Origin: G965277745 sp965277745
GTDB lineage: Bacteria; Pseudomonadota; Gammaproteobacteria; Cardiobacteriales; Cardiobacteriaceae
NCBI GenBank assembly: GCA_965277745.1
Contig: OZ255837.1
Coordinates: 62,001 to 126,000, forward strand
Length of the DNA: 64,000 nucleotides
Direction: 5' to 3'
Part shown: piece by piece, positions 9,925 to 19,107 of the stretch
How the letters are laid out: the number at the start of each line of letters is the position of its first letter
How positions within the stretch are numbered: position 1 is the stretch's first letter
Program-made: the position numbers and the translations under genes
Notes under the pieces: model-generated
The model's input: the letters and a program-made list of their open reading frames with translations, nothing else
What the model was told of the DNA's origin: nothing
The model's database searches: none

Positions 9925-11979
9925 TCAAACCGAAACATAACGCGCGTTTTCCCCTACCCAACGCGTCGTCAAAGTGGCGACGAATGGCGGATTTTCTTGC
10001 CGCCACTTCTCCGTAAGCCGCTTGACCCAGGGCAGGTGGGCGGCGTCACGTTCCAAATCGGCTATTTTCAGTATTGCGGCACCGGTCTGGCGGGTGCCGA
10101 GCAGTTCACCGGCGCCGCGAATCTGTAAGTCCTCTTCGGCAATACGAAAGCCATCACCGCTCTCGCGCATGACTGCAAGACGGCGCCGGGCGTTCTCTCC
10201 AAGCGAAGGCTGATACATCAACAGGCAATAGGATTTTTCGCTGCCACGTCCGACGCGTCCGCGCAATTGATGCAACTGAGACAAGCCGAAACGTTCGGCG
10301 TTCTCGATGACCATGAGCGTCGCATTGGCGACATCGACGCCGACTTCGATCACCGTGGTCGCGACCAGGAGATCGACCTTTCCAGCGCTGAAGGCGGCCA
10401 TCGTTTCACGGCGCAAATCGGCGTCGAGGCGGCCATGAATCAGCGCCACGCGTAAAGACGGCAGCGCCTCGCGCAAACGTTCGGCGGTCGCCTCGGCATT
10501 CTCGCACTCGAGCACTTCCGATTCTTCGATCAGCGGACAAACCCAATAGGCCTGCCGCCCCGTGGCGCACAGGGAACCGACGCGGGCGATCACTTGTTCA
10601 CGTCTGTCCATACGCACGACCGATGTCTGGATCGGCCGACGTCCTGCCGGCAAGGTATCGATAACCGACGTATCCAATTCACCGTAAAGACTCATCGCCA
10701 GCGTGCGCGGAATCGGTGTCGCCGTCAACACCAACTGATGCAAGGACTGTCCTTGCGGTGCCTTGTTGTGCAACTGCAAACGCTGGTGCACGCCAAAGCG
10801 GTGCTGCTCGTCGACCACGACAAGAGCGAGATCGTGATAGACAACCTGGCGCTGAAACACCGCGTGGGTGCCGACGATAAGGCGCGCGCTGCCATCGGCG
10901 ATCCGTGACAGAAGACGGCGCTTCTCCGCCGCCGGCAGTTTGCTTGCGAGCAGTACCGGCACGACATCCAGAGTCCCGAGCAAGTTCTGGATATTGGCCG
11001 CATGCTGCTCGGCGAGCAATTCCGTCGGCGCCAGAAATACCACTTGTTTGCCGCAAGCGATCGCCTGTAGACAGGCAAGAAGCGCGATAACCGTTTTGCC
11101 GGAGCCGACATCGCCTTGTACGAGACGTAACATCGGTACCTCTCGACACAGATCGGCGGCAATTTCATGGCGCACCTTTTCCTGCGCGGCCGTCAGCTGA
11201 AACGGCAAGCACGCAAGAAAATCGGCAAGCAACACGCTATCCCCGGGAAGCGCCGGCGCTGGCAATGCGCGCAGTTTCACACGCACCGATTCAAGGGCGA
11301 GCCGATGCGCGCAGAGCTCTTCGAGAATCAGACGCTTGCGCGCCGGATGATGCACATCGAGCAACTCGGCCGGATTCGTCTCGACACCGGGACGATGCAA
11401 CAGGGTCAACGATTTTCCAAGCGACCAACAACCGGCCTCGGTAAGCGGATCGTTTTCCGCGAGTGCCACGCCGGCAAGCGCCTTGGCCACCGCCTGCCGC
11501 CAGCGCGTCTGACTCAGGCCTTTGACTGTCGCGTAAACCGGCAACCAGGCATCGGACAACACCGGCCGTTCGCCATCGCCCAGCCAGGTAATTTCAGGGT
11601 GCGCCATCTCGTACCCCTGAGGCGTCCATGTCGCTTTGGAATAAAAAAGGCCCCAGTGTCCTTCGCGGAACTGTTTACGCTGAATGGGGTAGAAATGGAA
11701 ATAGCGCAGATGTAAGAGATCCCCCGCCGCGTCCCTCAAGAGCACTTGCAACATGCGCTTGCGTCCTTGACGTATTTGGCTGCCGATTACCTGGGCATGG
11801 ACCAGCGCCGCTTCACCATCGCGCAGATTCGCAACGGGAACGAGATGCGAGCGATCTTCATAACGCACAGGCAGATGAAGGAGCAAATCGCGCAGTGTCG
11901 CAACCTTCGCCCGCGAAAAAGCCTGAAGCATCGCGTCGCCAAGAGACAAAGCGGTTTGCAAATCCGTGGAAAAATCCAC
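9925..11979 (-). CDS. recG: ATP-dependent DNA helicase RecG
   Basis: 684 residues from a GTG at 11979; E. coli RecG has 693. RecG remodels stalled forks and Holliday junctions. Visible parts: the N-terminal wedge region with LLLHLPVRYEDRSHL, helicase motif I GDVGSGKT (about residues 289-296), motif Ia FLAPTELLAEQHA, the DEQH box in VVVDEQHRFGVHQR, TATPIPRTLAMSLYG, and the C-terminal helicase domain with TTVIEVGVDVANAT and QLRGRVGRG. I chose GTG 11979 because it follows the ridA stop by five bases and gives a normal N-terminus; the open frame continues upstream into ridA without homology. It is last in the rpoZ-spoT-ridA-recG series, a conserved gammaproteobacterial order. Confidence 0.95.
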   Translation of the reverse strand: MDFSTDLQTALSLGDAMLQAFSRAKVATLRDLLLHLPVRYEDRSHLVPVANLRDGEAALVHAQVIGSQIRQGRKRMLQVLLRDAAGDLLHLRYFHFYPIQRKQFREGHWGLFYSKATWTPQGYEMAHPEITWLGDGERPVLSDAWLPVYATVKGLSQTRWRQAVAKALAGVALAENDPLTEAGCWSLGKSLTLLHRPGVETNPAELLDVHHPARKRLILEELCAHRLALESVRVKLRALPAPALPGDSVLLADFLACLPFQLTAAQEKVRHEIAADLCREVPMLRLVQGDVGSGKTVIALLACLQAIACGKQVVFLAPTELLAEQHAANIQNLLGTLDVVPVLLASKLPAAEKRRLLSRIADGSARLIVGTHAVFQRQVVYHDLALVVVDEQHRFGVHQRLQLHNKAPQGQSLHQLVLTATPIPRTLAMSLYGELDTSVIDTLPAGRRPIQTSVVRMDRREQVIARVGSLCATGRQAYWVCPLIEESEVLECENAEATAERLREALPSLRVALIHGRLDADLRRETMAAFSAGKVDLLVATTVIEVGVDVANATLMVIENAERFGLSQLHQLRGRVGRGSEKSYCLLMYQPSLGENARRRLAVMRESGDGFRIAEEDLQIRGAGELLGTRQTGAAILKIADLERDAAHLPWVKRLTEKWRQENPPFVATLTTRWVGENARYVSV

Positions 11980-11984
11980 GCCGG

Positions 11985-12368
11985 TCAGGCCATATGAAGT
12001 ACCGCCTCCACTTCCAACGGGGCATCTCGCGGTAATTTGCCGACCTGCACAGCCGCTCTCGCCGGATACGGTTCGGCAAACACGGCCGTCATGACTTCGT
12101 TGAAACCGCCGAAATCGGCGAGGTCGGTTAAATACACGGTGAGTTTGACGACATGATTCAAGTTGCCGCCCGCCGCCACGCAAACCGCTTCCAAATTCGC
12201 CAAGACGCGATACGCCTGATCCTTGAAGCTCCCGCTTTCCAACTCGCCGCTGTGCGCATCGAGCGGAATCTGTCCAGAGACGAATACCAGATCTCCAACC
12301 CGCACCGCTTGAGAATACGGACCAATCGCCCGCGGCGCATTATCGGTTTCGATGATGTTTTTATTCAT
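11985..12368 (-). CDS. ridA: RidA family enamine/imine deaminase
   Basis: 127 residues, the normal length. RidA hydrolyses reactive 2-aminoacrylate and related imines made by PLP enzymes such as threonine dehydratase. Signatures: GPYSQAVRVGDLVFVSGQIPLD near the start, NLEAVCVAAGGNLNHVVKLTVYLTD in the middle, and the closing YPARAAVQVGKLPRDAPLEVEAV, which holds the conserved catalytic arginine. It lies between spoT and recG with short gaps, as in several other gammaproteobacteria, so it is probably cotranscribed with them. Confidence 0.93.
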   Translation of the reverse strand: MNKNIIETDNAPRAIGPYSQAVRVGDLVFVSGQIPLDAHSGELESGSFKDQAYRVLANLEAVCVAAGGNLNHVVKLTVYLTDLADFGGFNEVMTAVFAEPYPARAAVQVGKLPRDAPLEVEAVLHMA

Positions 12369-12386
12369 GTGATTTTCCTTTTTTAC

Positions 12387-14555
12387 CTAGCTTCTGCCGA
12401 TATGGATCATGCCGTTGAGATTGCGCAGCCGGCGGATCACTTGCGCGAGTTGGTCACGGTCTTCGACCTCCAGCCAGCATTTTATCAGGCGGGTCTTCTC
12501 GCGCGAGGAACTGCGTTCGATTTTGACATCTTCGATATTGCTGCCGAAAGCGGAAATTATCTCGACGATGGAGGAAAGCATCCGCGGTTCGTTGAATACC
12601 GTCATTTCCAAGCGCGTAACGAACTTGCCCGCGACATCGTCGGCCCAATCGGCGCGAATCCAGTCCTGCTTGTCGGTCACTTCGGTAATCAGGCAGCGAC
12701 GACGATGAATCGTGATGCCGGCGCCCGCTTCGACATGCCCGATAATCGCCTCGTGTGGCAGCGGATAGCAGCATTCGGCCATACTGATCGCACTGTCCAT
12801 GGGGCCGTTCACGCGCAATATTTGCGCTTTTGCAAGCTGGGGGGGAATCTCCTGGCCAAGAATCGCCGAAGCGATCAATCCCGCTTGTTTTTTGCCGTGG
12901 GCGATATCTTTGAGCAGGTCGCCAAGGTCGAGGTCATGACCTTGCACGTAAGACTCGATGCTTTGTTTTTGCCCTTCGTATCGACCACCGAGTTCGTACA
13001 GCGCCTTGTCGAGCAATTCACGACCGAGTCGCCGCGCTTCTTTTTTCTTCAACGAACGCAGATGATGATTCACTCCGGCGCGCGCCCTCGCGGTCACGAC
13101 GAACTGCAGCCAGCCGGCATGAGGATGGGCGTCGCGAGCGGTGATCACTTCCACCGTTTGGGCGATTTGCAACGGCCTGAAGATCGGATACGGTCGGCCG
13201 TTGACTTTCGCCGCGACGCAATGGTCACCGATTTCCGTATGGATCGCGTACGCGAAATCCACCGGTGTCGCCCCCATCGGCAGATCGATGACTTCTCCTT
13301 GCGGCGTGTAGACATGAATTTCTCCGGGACTCAATTCCTTTTTGATCGCGTCGTAGAATTCCAGAGGATCGTAGGTGATGTTTTGAACTTCCTTGAGTCG
13401 AAAAAGCCAGTCGCGCATGTATTTTTCGGCCACGAACGCGTGCTTCTCAAGGCAGAAAGCGCGGTTTTTTATGTGCTGGTGCCAAACGGCGATGATGCCA
13501 GTTTCCGCGAGCGCGTGCATGTCACGCGTGCGGATCTGAACATTGAGGACATCGCGCTTGGCCATCAGCACGCTGGTGTGCAGTGAGCGGTAACCGTTGC
13601 TTTTGGGTGCCGCGATGTAATCCTCGAATTTACCGGAAATTGGCCGGTAAACGCCGTGTAGTACGCCAAGAATACGATAACATTCATCCTCGGTCGTGGT
13701 AATAATCCGGATCGGAACGGTACGGCAGGCTTCCTGAAAACTCTGCTTGCGCTGCATACGTTGGTAGAGCCCCCACAAATGCCGTTGGCGTTTACCAAGC
13801 GAGGCGTTGATCGCCATTTTCTTCAATACCGGAGTCAATTCTTTACGCACGCGCTCGACAACGTGATTGCGTGAGAAAAGCGCCATGTAATGTTTTTTCA
13901 ATATCGCATAACGCCACGGATAGAGATGGGAAAACGCCAGATCCTCGAGCTGCATGCGAAAATAAAAGAGCCCCAAACGACCGGCGATCGAGGCGTAGAT
14001 ATCGAGCGTTTCCTTCGCCTTGCGTATGCGTTTGTCGGCTCGCAGCGCGCCGAGGGTTCGCATATTGTGAAGTCTGTCGGCCAACTTGATGATGATCACC
14101 CGCGGATCGTCGGTGGTCGCGACGAACATCTTGCGGAAGCTCTCCGCCTGGATCTGTCGAGGTCCCTTGTCCTTGAGGCGATCGAGTTTGGAAACACCGT
14201 CCACTATCGCGGTGACTTCATCACCGAAGGCTTTCGCCATCTCCGTCTTGGTCACGGATGTGTCCTCGAGGACGTCGTGCAAAAGCGCCGCCTGCAACAC
14301 CACGAGATCGAAACGCTGACTGGCCAGGATCTGGGCGACGATGATGGGATGGGTGAAATACGGTTCACCGGACTGGCGCATCTGCCCTTCGTGTGCCTGT
14401 GCGCCATAAACGGCCGTTTGCAGCAATTTGGCGCAGTCTGCCGCGTCGAGATAATGGGCGACTTCCTTGTCCAACTCGGCATAGGCGCGCGCCAATTCGT
14501 CGCTGTCAGTCAGCTCGGAGAAAGGTCGATAGTCAAGGGCGATATGCACTGTCAT
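12387..14555 (-). CDS. spoT: Bifunctional (p)ppGpp synthetase/hydrolase SpoT
   Basis: 722 residues. The domain order is the long-RSH one. The N-terminal HD hydrolase has ALLHDVLEDT with the metal-binding HD at residues 93-94. The synthetase domain has FEDYIAAPKSNGYRSLHTSV. A TGS domain (GEIHVYTPQGEVIDLPMGAT) and a C-terminal ACT domain (LEMTVFNEPRMLSSIVEI) follow. An intact HD box argues for SpoT rather than hydrolase-dead RelA. I prefer ATG 14555 over a TTG one codon earlier. It starts five bases after the rpoZ stop, the classic rpoZ-spoT operon. It governs growth-rate and starvation control through (p)ppGpp. Confidence 0.95.
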   Translation of the reverse strand: MTVHIALDYRPFSELTDSDELARAYAELDKEVAHYLDAADCAKLLQTAVYGAQAHEGQMRQSGEPYFTHPIIVAQILASQRFDLVVLQAALLHDVLEDTSVTKTEMAKAFGDEVTAIVDGVSKLDRLKDKGPRQIQAESFRKMFVATTDDPRVIIIKLADRLHNMRTLGALRADKRIRKAKETLDIYASIAGRLGLFYFRMQLEDLAFSHLYPWRYAILKKHYMALFSRNHVVERVRKELTPVLKKMAINASLGKRQRHLWGLYQRMQRKQSFQEACRTVPIRIITTTEDECYRILGVLHGVYRPISGKFEDYIAAPKSNGYRSLHTSVLMAKRDVLNVQIRTRDMHALAETGIIAVWHQHIKNRAFCLEKHAFVAEKYMRDWLFRLKEVQNITYDPLEFYDAIKKELSPGEIHVYTPQGEVIDLPMGATPVDFAYAIHTEIGDHCVAAKVNGRPYPIFRPLQIAQTVEVITARDAHPHAGWLQFVVTARARAGVNHHLRSLKKKEARRLGRELLDKALYELGGRYEGQKQSIESYVQGHDLDLGDLLKDIAHGKKQAGLIASAILGQEIPPQLAKAQILRVNGPMDSAISMAECCYPLPHEAIIGHVEAGAGITIHRRRCLITEVTDKQDWIRADWADDVAGKFVTRLEMTVFNEPRMLSSIVEIISAFGSNIEDVKIERSSSREKTRLIKCWLEVEDRDQLAQVIRRLRNLNGMIHIGRS

Positions 14556-14560
14556 CAAGG

Positions 14561-14797
14561 TTATGCGCCTGTCGGCAGGATATCCTCCGCTGCATCACGG
14601 CGTTCCATCAACGCTTGGATCGAAGTCTTTCCTTCTTCGATTTCACGCAGCGCGATTACGGTCGGCTTGTCGTTTTCCGTCGCAACCAGCGGCTGGTGCC
14701 CCATGGCGATTTGGCGGGCGCGCTTGGCGGCGGCGAGAACGAGAAGAAAACGGTTGTTCTCTTCTTGCAGACAATCTTCAACGGTCACTCGGGCCAT
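14561..14797 (-). CDS. rpoZ: RNA polymerase omega subunit
   Basis: 78 residues. MARVTVEDCLQEENNRFLLVLAAAKRARQI is the omega signature: MARVTVEDC at the start, N-RF-LV--AA-RARQ in the helix. Omega helps assemble RNA polymerase and forms part of a ppGpp site. AGGGGA lies five bases before the ATG. It leads the spoT-ridA-recG operon. The gmk gene that often precedes it is absent; a long spacer and a metF-like gene lie there instead. Confidence 0.95.
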   Translation of the reverse strand: MARVTVEDCLQEENNRFLLVLAAAKRARQIAMGHQPLVATENDKPTVIALREIEEGKTSIQALMERRDAAEDILPTGA

Positions 14798-15168
14798 AAT
14801 TTCCCCTTTTCTACTGTTTTGGATGACTTTTTATCTTATCACAGGCGCTACCGAGGAAAACGATTATCCACCTGAGACAAAGAAAAGCGGACGCATGGGC
14901 TTCAAGGTGACGCGGGCCGCGTACATCGCTTCGCGGCACGGAGCGGAAAGCGCGTTTCACCGTCATCCTATCGGCGCAAAGTATGAACAGAAAAAACCGC
15001 TTTCTCCCCCGTCTCAACTATCGCCCTTGTGTCGCTGCCGTCAATTACCGGTGGCGACTGCCGCTTCGAGCGGTGCCGAGCGCTTTGCCGTCCGTCGATC
15101 AAGACCTCTCCGGTCGAGAGGCGTCGCTATCGGTCGCAAGAGAAAGACAAAACACCGCGCTTTCCCAT
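14798..15168. other. Spacer upstream of rpoZ (371 bp)
   Basis: It contains no supported gene. On the minus strand a TGTGATAAGAT element (extended -10-like) lies about 40 bases before the rpoZ ATG, near 14832-14842, but without a clear -35. It probably holds the rpoZ operon promoter and the 3' end of the metF-like transcript. Confidence 0.4.
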
Positions 15169-16065
15169 CTACTTGTCAATGAGGGAAAATCCTCCGTTTT
15201 CGCGTGTGCGGATCGCCCCGCAACAAACGGCTTGCAACCAGGCGGCTGTACGAGAAAAACCACCCAGCGGGAAAAAATGCAAACGTTTGACGTTGCCGAG
15301 TTGGCCGGCGTGTTTTCGCACGGCAAGCTCGCAAAGCAGTTTGTCGGGAGCGGTCAATTGGATCAAGCGGCGGACACCGGAGGCGTTGTTGCGGAGAAAA
15401 CGGATCGAGTCCCCTACCCCGCACAAACGAGCGTGATCAAGCAAGGATTTGGCGCTCGCCACCCCGGGAATGCCGACATGCACCGGCAGATCGATACCGT
15501 GCGCGGCAAGCGCTTCACACCAGCGCGCCACGGGATCGGCGAGAAAACAAAACTGGGTGAGCAAATAGACATTGGCGGCGGCGCTATCGGCAAACCGTTG
15601 CTTGTCCTGTAACGCGCGCCAGATTTCCGCTTCGGCGATGCTTGGGTGCCCTTCCGGGTGTCCGGCAAAAGCAAACGCCGTAAACGGTATTTCCGCGAGC
15701 AGGCCGTTTTCGAGAATATCCAAGGTGCTGGTAAGCGTGCCCTGCGGTCGTTTTTGTCCACCGGCGATCAGCAACAATTCATCGACCCCCATTGCCGCCA
15801 GTTCCCTTAAGGCGTCACCCAGTTGCTTGCGCCCGGCAAAGCCACGCAAGGCGATATGCGGCACCGCGACATAACCCTGGCGGAGAATCGCCGCCACCAC
15901 GGAAACGCTCTCGCGGAAATCCGCTCCGGCAAGGCAAGTGACGTAGACGCGGGTCGCCGCCGGCAGGCAGGCGCGCAGATCACCGATTTTGGCGAAGCCT
16001 CGCGGCGTGACCTCGATCGAGAATCCGCGCACCAATTCCTGGATATCGCGGACACAGACTTCCAT
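15169..16065 (-). CDS. Methylenetetrahydrofolate reductase family protein
   Basis: 298 residues from the ATG at 16065, which has AAGGA five bases upstream and clears the pdxH stop by seven bases; an ATG at 16107 would overlap pdxH. The TIM-barrel features of MetF are visible: FSIEVTPRGFAKI at the first strand, RVYVTCLAGAD, ELLLIAGGQKRPQG, FAFAGHPEGHPSIAEAE, LLTQFCFLADP and the HVGIPGVAS loop. It is divergent: the usual FEFFPP opening is replaced by IEVTPR, so the substrate may differ from methylene-THF, or it may be a second-type MTHFR. It is last in a hemL-pdxH operon. MetF would supply methyl-THF for methionine synthesis. Confidence 0.75.
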   Translation of the reverse strand: MEVCVRDIQELVRGFSIEVTPRGFAKIGDLRACLPAATRVYVTCLAGADFRESVSVVAAILRQGYVAVPHIALRGFAGRKQLGDALRELAAMGVDELLLIAGGQKRPQGTLTSTLDILENGLLAEIPFTAFAFAGHPEGHPSIAEAEIWRALQDKQRFADSAAANVYLLTQFCFLADPVARWCEALAAHGIDLPVHVGIPGVASAKSLLDHARLCGVGDSIRFLRNNASGVRRLIQLTAPDKLLCELAVRKHAGQLGNVKRLHFFPLGGFSRTAAWLQAVCCGAIRTRENGGFSLIDK

Positions 16066-16072
16066 GATTTCC

Positions 16073-16714
16073 TTATGGCGCAAGGCGGGAAACGCGCCAG
16101 CAGCCATTTTCCCGATGATAGCGGAAACGGTCGTGCAAGCGGTTTGCCTGACCCTGCCAAAATTCGAAGGCGCTGGGACGGATGCGGTAACCGCCCCAAA
16201 AACCGGGCAGCGGCACTTTCCCCGAACGGAAGCGGTCTTTCATATGCTGCCACTGTAGCATCAAAAAATCACGCGATTCGATGACCCGGCTCTGCGGCGA
16301 ACTCCACGCCCCGAGTTGGCTGTCACGCGGACGGCTGAGAAAATATTTGAGCGAATCTTTGGACGGGACTTTCTCGGCCTCTCCTTCGACGCTGACCTGA
16401 CGCTGCTGACCATACCATGGAAAAAGCATCGACACTCGCGGATTTTTCGCGATTTCCTGGGCCTTGCGGCTCGTGTAATTTGTGTAGAACACAAAACCTT
16501 GAGGATCGAAATACCTGAGCAATACGGTACGCTGCGAAGCGCGCCCCGCGTTGTCGACTGTGGCGAGGATGAACGCATTGGGTTCTTCGAGGGCGGAATC
16601 AAGCGCGTCATCCAACCAGTCGGCAAACTGCGCGAACGGTTCGTCAGCCATATCCTTACGGCGCAGCGGCGGATGGGCGGTGAAATCCTTGCGCAGTTTG
16701 CCAATATCTCTCAT
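16073..16714 (-). CDS. pdxH: Pyridoxine/pyridoxamine 5'-phosphate oxidase
   Basis: 213 residues. PdxH is an FMN enzyme oxidising PNP or PMP to PLP. The family signatures are present: DIGKLRKDF at the start, PNAFILATVDNAGRASQRTVLLRYFDPQGFVFYTNYTSRKAQE, the FPWYGQQRQVSVEGEAEKV segment, SRPRDSQLGAWSS, and the closing FWQGQANRLHDRFRYHRE-W. Its start overlaps the hemL stop by four bases (ATGA), a coupling that makes sense because HemL is PLP-dependent. Confidence 0.95.
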   Translation of the reverse strand: MRDIGKLRKDFTAHPPLRRKDMADEPFAQFADWLDDALDSALEEPNAFILATVDNAGRASQRTVLLRYFDPQGFVFYTNYTSRKAQEIAKNPRVSMLFPWYGQQRQVSVEGEAEKVPSKDSLKYFLSRPRDSQLGAWSSPQSRVIESRDFLMLQWQHMKDRFRSGKVPLPGFWGGYRIRPSAFEFWQGQANRLHDRFRYHRENGCWRVSRLAP

Positions 16715-18000
16715 CGTGATGCCTCGAGACCCGCGAAGACGCGATCGGCTGCGGCAAGTGTCTCCTCGATCAGGGCACTGTCATGGGCGATGCTCACGAA
16801 CAAGGTCTCATAGGCGGACGGAGCCAGATACACGCCCTCCGCGAGCATCGCGTGGAAAAAGCGCGCGAAACGCCCGGTATCGACCGTTTGTACCTCGGCG
16901 AAGTTCGTCACCTGTGCGGCCTGGGTAAAAAAGCAGCCGATCATGCCGCAAACCGCGTTCACCACCAACGCAATTCGGTGCTTTTCCGCCAGCGCGCGTA
17001 AGCCACCGGCAAGTTGTTCGGTGCGTTCACCAAGCCGGCGATAGAAATCATCCGCCTCGGTCAGCGTTAGGTTGACGATCCCGGCGGCCATCGCAACCGG
17101 ATTACCGGACAGGGTTCCTGCCTGATAGACCGCGCCGACCGGGGCAAGTAAGCGCATCAAATCCTCGCCGCCGGCGAAGGCGCCAACCGGCATGCCGCCG
17201 CCGATCACTTTGCCGAAAGTCGTCAGATCGGCAGTAATGCCAAAATATTCCTGCGCCCCGGCATAGGCGACACGGAATCCCGTCATGACCTCGTCGAAGA
17301 TCAGGAGGGCGCCGTACTTGCGAGTCAACTCGCGCAGTCTCGCGAGAAAAGCGCGTGACGGCGGCACGCAGTTCATATTACCGGCGATCGGCTCGACGAT
17401 CGCGGCGGCGAAACGCTCGCCATGTTCGACAAACACCGCTTCCAGCGCGGCGATGTCGTTATAGGGAGCGAGCAGTGTGTGACGTACGAAATCCGCAGGC
17501 ACGCCAGGGGAATTCGGCACCCCGAAGGTCAGCGCACCGGAACCGGCAGCGACCAACAGTCCATCGCTATGGCCATGATAACAGCCGGAAAACTTGAGGA
17601 TATCGTCACGGCCCGTCGCCGCGCGGGCGAGACGGATCGCGCTCATCGTCGCCTCGGTGCCGGAATTGCACATTCGGATCATTTCCACGCTCGGCACGCG
17701 TTCGATCACTTTTTCGGCAAGTTCCGTCTCCACCTCCGTCGGCGCACCGAAACTTACCCCCTCTTCCACCGCGCGGCGTACCGCCGCGACCACCTGAGGA
17801 TGGGCATGGCCATTGATCATCGGCCCGTAAGAGGCGACGTAATCGATGTAACGCCGTCCCTCGATATCCTGCACATAGGCGCCGGAGGCCTGACGAATGA
17901 ACAGCGGACTGCCGCCCACACTTTTGAAGGCGCGTACCGGAGAATTCACGCCCCCCGGAATCACCCGTTGTGCGCGTACAAAAGCTGTCGCCGAAGACAT
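16711..18000 (-). CDS. hemL: Glutamate-1-semialdehyde 2,1-aminomutase
   Basis: 429 residues. HemL makes 5-aminolevulinate from glutamate-1-semialdehyde in the C5 haem pathway. Visible: VIPGGVNSPVRAFKSVGG at the start, CNSGTEATMSAIRLAR, GCYHGHSDGLLVAAGSG, LLIFDEVMTGFRVA, and TTFGKVIGGGMPVGAFAG with the PLP-binding lysine. I chose the ATG at 18000 (MSSATAFVRAQRV); an in-frame ATG at 18036 adds a basic stretch without homology. It is first in a hemL-pdxH-metF-like operon and divergent from rpsT. Confidence 0.96.
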   Translation of the reverse strand: MSSATAFVRAQRVIPGGVNSPVRAFKSVGGSPLFIRQASGAYVQDIEGRRYIDYVASYGPMINGHAHPQVVAAVRRAVEEGVSFGAPTEVETELAEKVIERVPSVEMIRMCNSGTEATMSAIRLARAATGRDDILKFSGCYHGHSDGLLVAAGSGALTFGVPNSPGVPADFVRHTLLAPYNDIAALEAVFVEHGERFAAAIVEPIAGNMNCVPPSRAFLARLRELTRKYGALLIFDEVMTGFRVAYAGAQEYFGITADLTTFGKVIGGGMPVGAFAGGEDLMRLLAPVGAVYQAGTLSGNPVAMAAGIVNLTLTEADDFYRRLGERTEQLAGGLRALAEKHRIALVVNAVCGMIGCFFTQAAQVTNFAEVQTVDTGRFARFFHAMLAEGVYLAPSAYETLFVSIAHDSALIEETLAAADRVFAGLEASR

Positions 18001-18100
18001 TTTTCTCTCTTTATGATCTCGTTTTGCCATGTGCAATTATGGAATGATCGCTTGATGGTTACAAGTGGGCGATGAGAAAACCTGAAAACCGGACAACGCA

Positions 18101-18129
18101 TTGACAATCACGCGCTTTTTCGCGATACT
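18101..18129 (+). promoter_or_regulatory. Promoter of rpsT (-35 TTGACA, 17 bp, -10 GATACT)
   Basis: A consensus -35 TTGACA at 18101-18106 is followed by a 17-base spacer and GATACT at 18124-18129. That places the start point about 45 bases before the rpsT start codon. It is one of the strongest sigma-70-like promoters in the window, as expected for a ribosomal protein gene. Confidence 0.75.
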
Positions 18130-18181
18130 GCGCGCCCTTGATCCATGTCCGGTCAAAGCAACACAACGATAGGAGCACATT

Positions 18182-18445
18182 TTGGCTAACTCAGCACAAG
18201 CAAAAAAACGCATCCGGCAAGCGGAAAAAGCGCGCGCGCGCAACGCGAGCCAGCGATCGAGTATGCGTACCGCGGTGAAAAAAGTGCTTAAAGCCGTTGC
18301 GGCAAAAGACGGCGAAACCGCTGCCAGCACTTTTCGCTACGCCACCACACTGCTTGATCGCGCCGCACGCAAAGGGCTCATCCACAAAAACAAAGCAGCA
18401 CGACTGAAAAGTCGCATCAGCGCCAAAATCAAAGCGATTGCCTGA
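18182..18445 (+). CDS. rpsT: 30S ribosomal protein S20
   Basis: 87 residues, lysine- and arginine-rich. MANSAQAKKRIRQAEKAR followed by RARNASQRSSMRTAVKKV and KGLIHKNKAARLKSRISAKI is diagnostic of S20. The start is a TTG at 18182, six bases after AGGAG (18171-18175). E. coli rpsT also starts with UUG, and that start matters for its feedback control by S20, so the unusual codon supports the call. It is monocistronic and convergent with hflD. Confidence 0.97.
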   Translation: MANSAQAKKRIRQAEKARARNASQRSSMRTAVKKVLKAVAAKDGETAASTFRYATTLLDRAARKGLIHKNKAARLKSRISAKIKAIA

Positions 18446-18487
18446 GCCGGTGAACAGCCGAGCACCATTTCCATTAACATTAGAAAA

Positions 18488-19105
18488 TTATTCATTTAGA
18501 TCCAGTGCCAGCGCCGCGCGTGTGACCGCTTGACGGGAAAAAATCAATTGCCAGCAGTTGCCTCCACTCGCCCGCCACAAAGCGGCCGCCCTTATCGCGC
18601 AAAGCAGCAGGGTACGCACCCTTGCGGCCACCTGTTCTTGCTGTAGATAGCGCGGATTACCGGATACGCGGATCTTGCGTGCGGCGCAGCTGACCGTTTG
18701 CCGATAAATATTGTCGAGACGGGTGAATATCGTCTCATGCGTGAGCCCGAAATGCGCGCATTGCCGCTTGACATCTCCCAGATCGCCGAGTAGCGCTTCC
18801 ATCAGATGAGGATTTGCCGAAAGTTTTTTCTCCACCTGAATCACCCGCATCACATAATACAGATGCTGGCGGGCCGCTCCCTTGCGTAGCATGTCGAGGA
18901 GCAGATCCCTTCCTCGGGCAAGGCGCGACAAATCCGGGTAATAGTCGCTGAAGGTTGCCGCATCACGCCGCAAGACACTTGCCATCAGCGCCGCGAAATT
19001 GGCTTCCGCCCATCGCCCCGTGCGCGCCAGCTTGCGTACGCCGTCAACCGCGAGAAACAGCGCCGACAACGCCAATGCCTGATCATGCAAGTCTTCCTCG
19101 TTCAT
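18488..19105 (-). CDS. hflD: High frequency lysogenization protein HflD homologue
   Basis: 205 residues, mostly helical. HflD is a peripheral inner-membrane protein; in E. coli it interacts with lambda CII, and its cellular role is unclear. Marks are the start MNEEDLHDQALALSALFLAVDGV, LARGRDLLLDML, the YYVMRVIQVEKKLSANPHLM stretch and LDNIYRQTVS. I chose the ATG at 19105, two bases after the mnmA stop; a start six codons earlier would overlap mnmA. The mnmA-hflD pairing is conserved in gammaproteobacteria. Confidence 0.92.
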   Translation of the reverse strand: MNEEDLHDQALALSALFLAVDGVRKLARTGRWAEANFAALMASVLRRDAATFSDYYPDLSRLARGRDLLLDMLRKGAARQHLYYVMRVIQVEKKLSANPHLMEALLGDLGDVKRQCAHFGLTHETIFTRLDNIYRQTVSCAARKIRVSGNPRYLQQEQVAARVRTLLLCAIRAAALWRASGGNCWQLIFSRQAVTRAALALDLNE

Positions 19106-19107
19106 CG

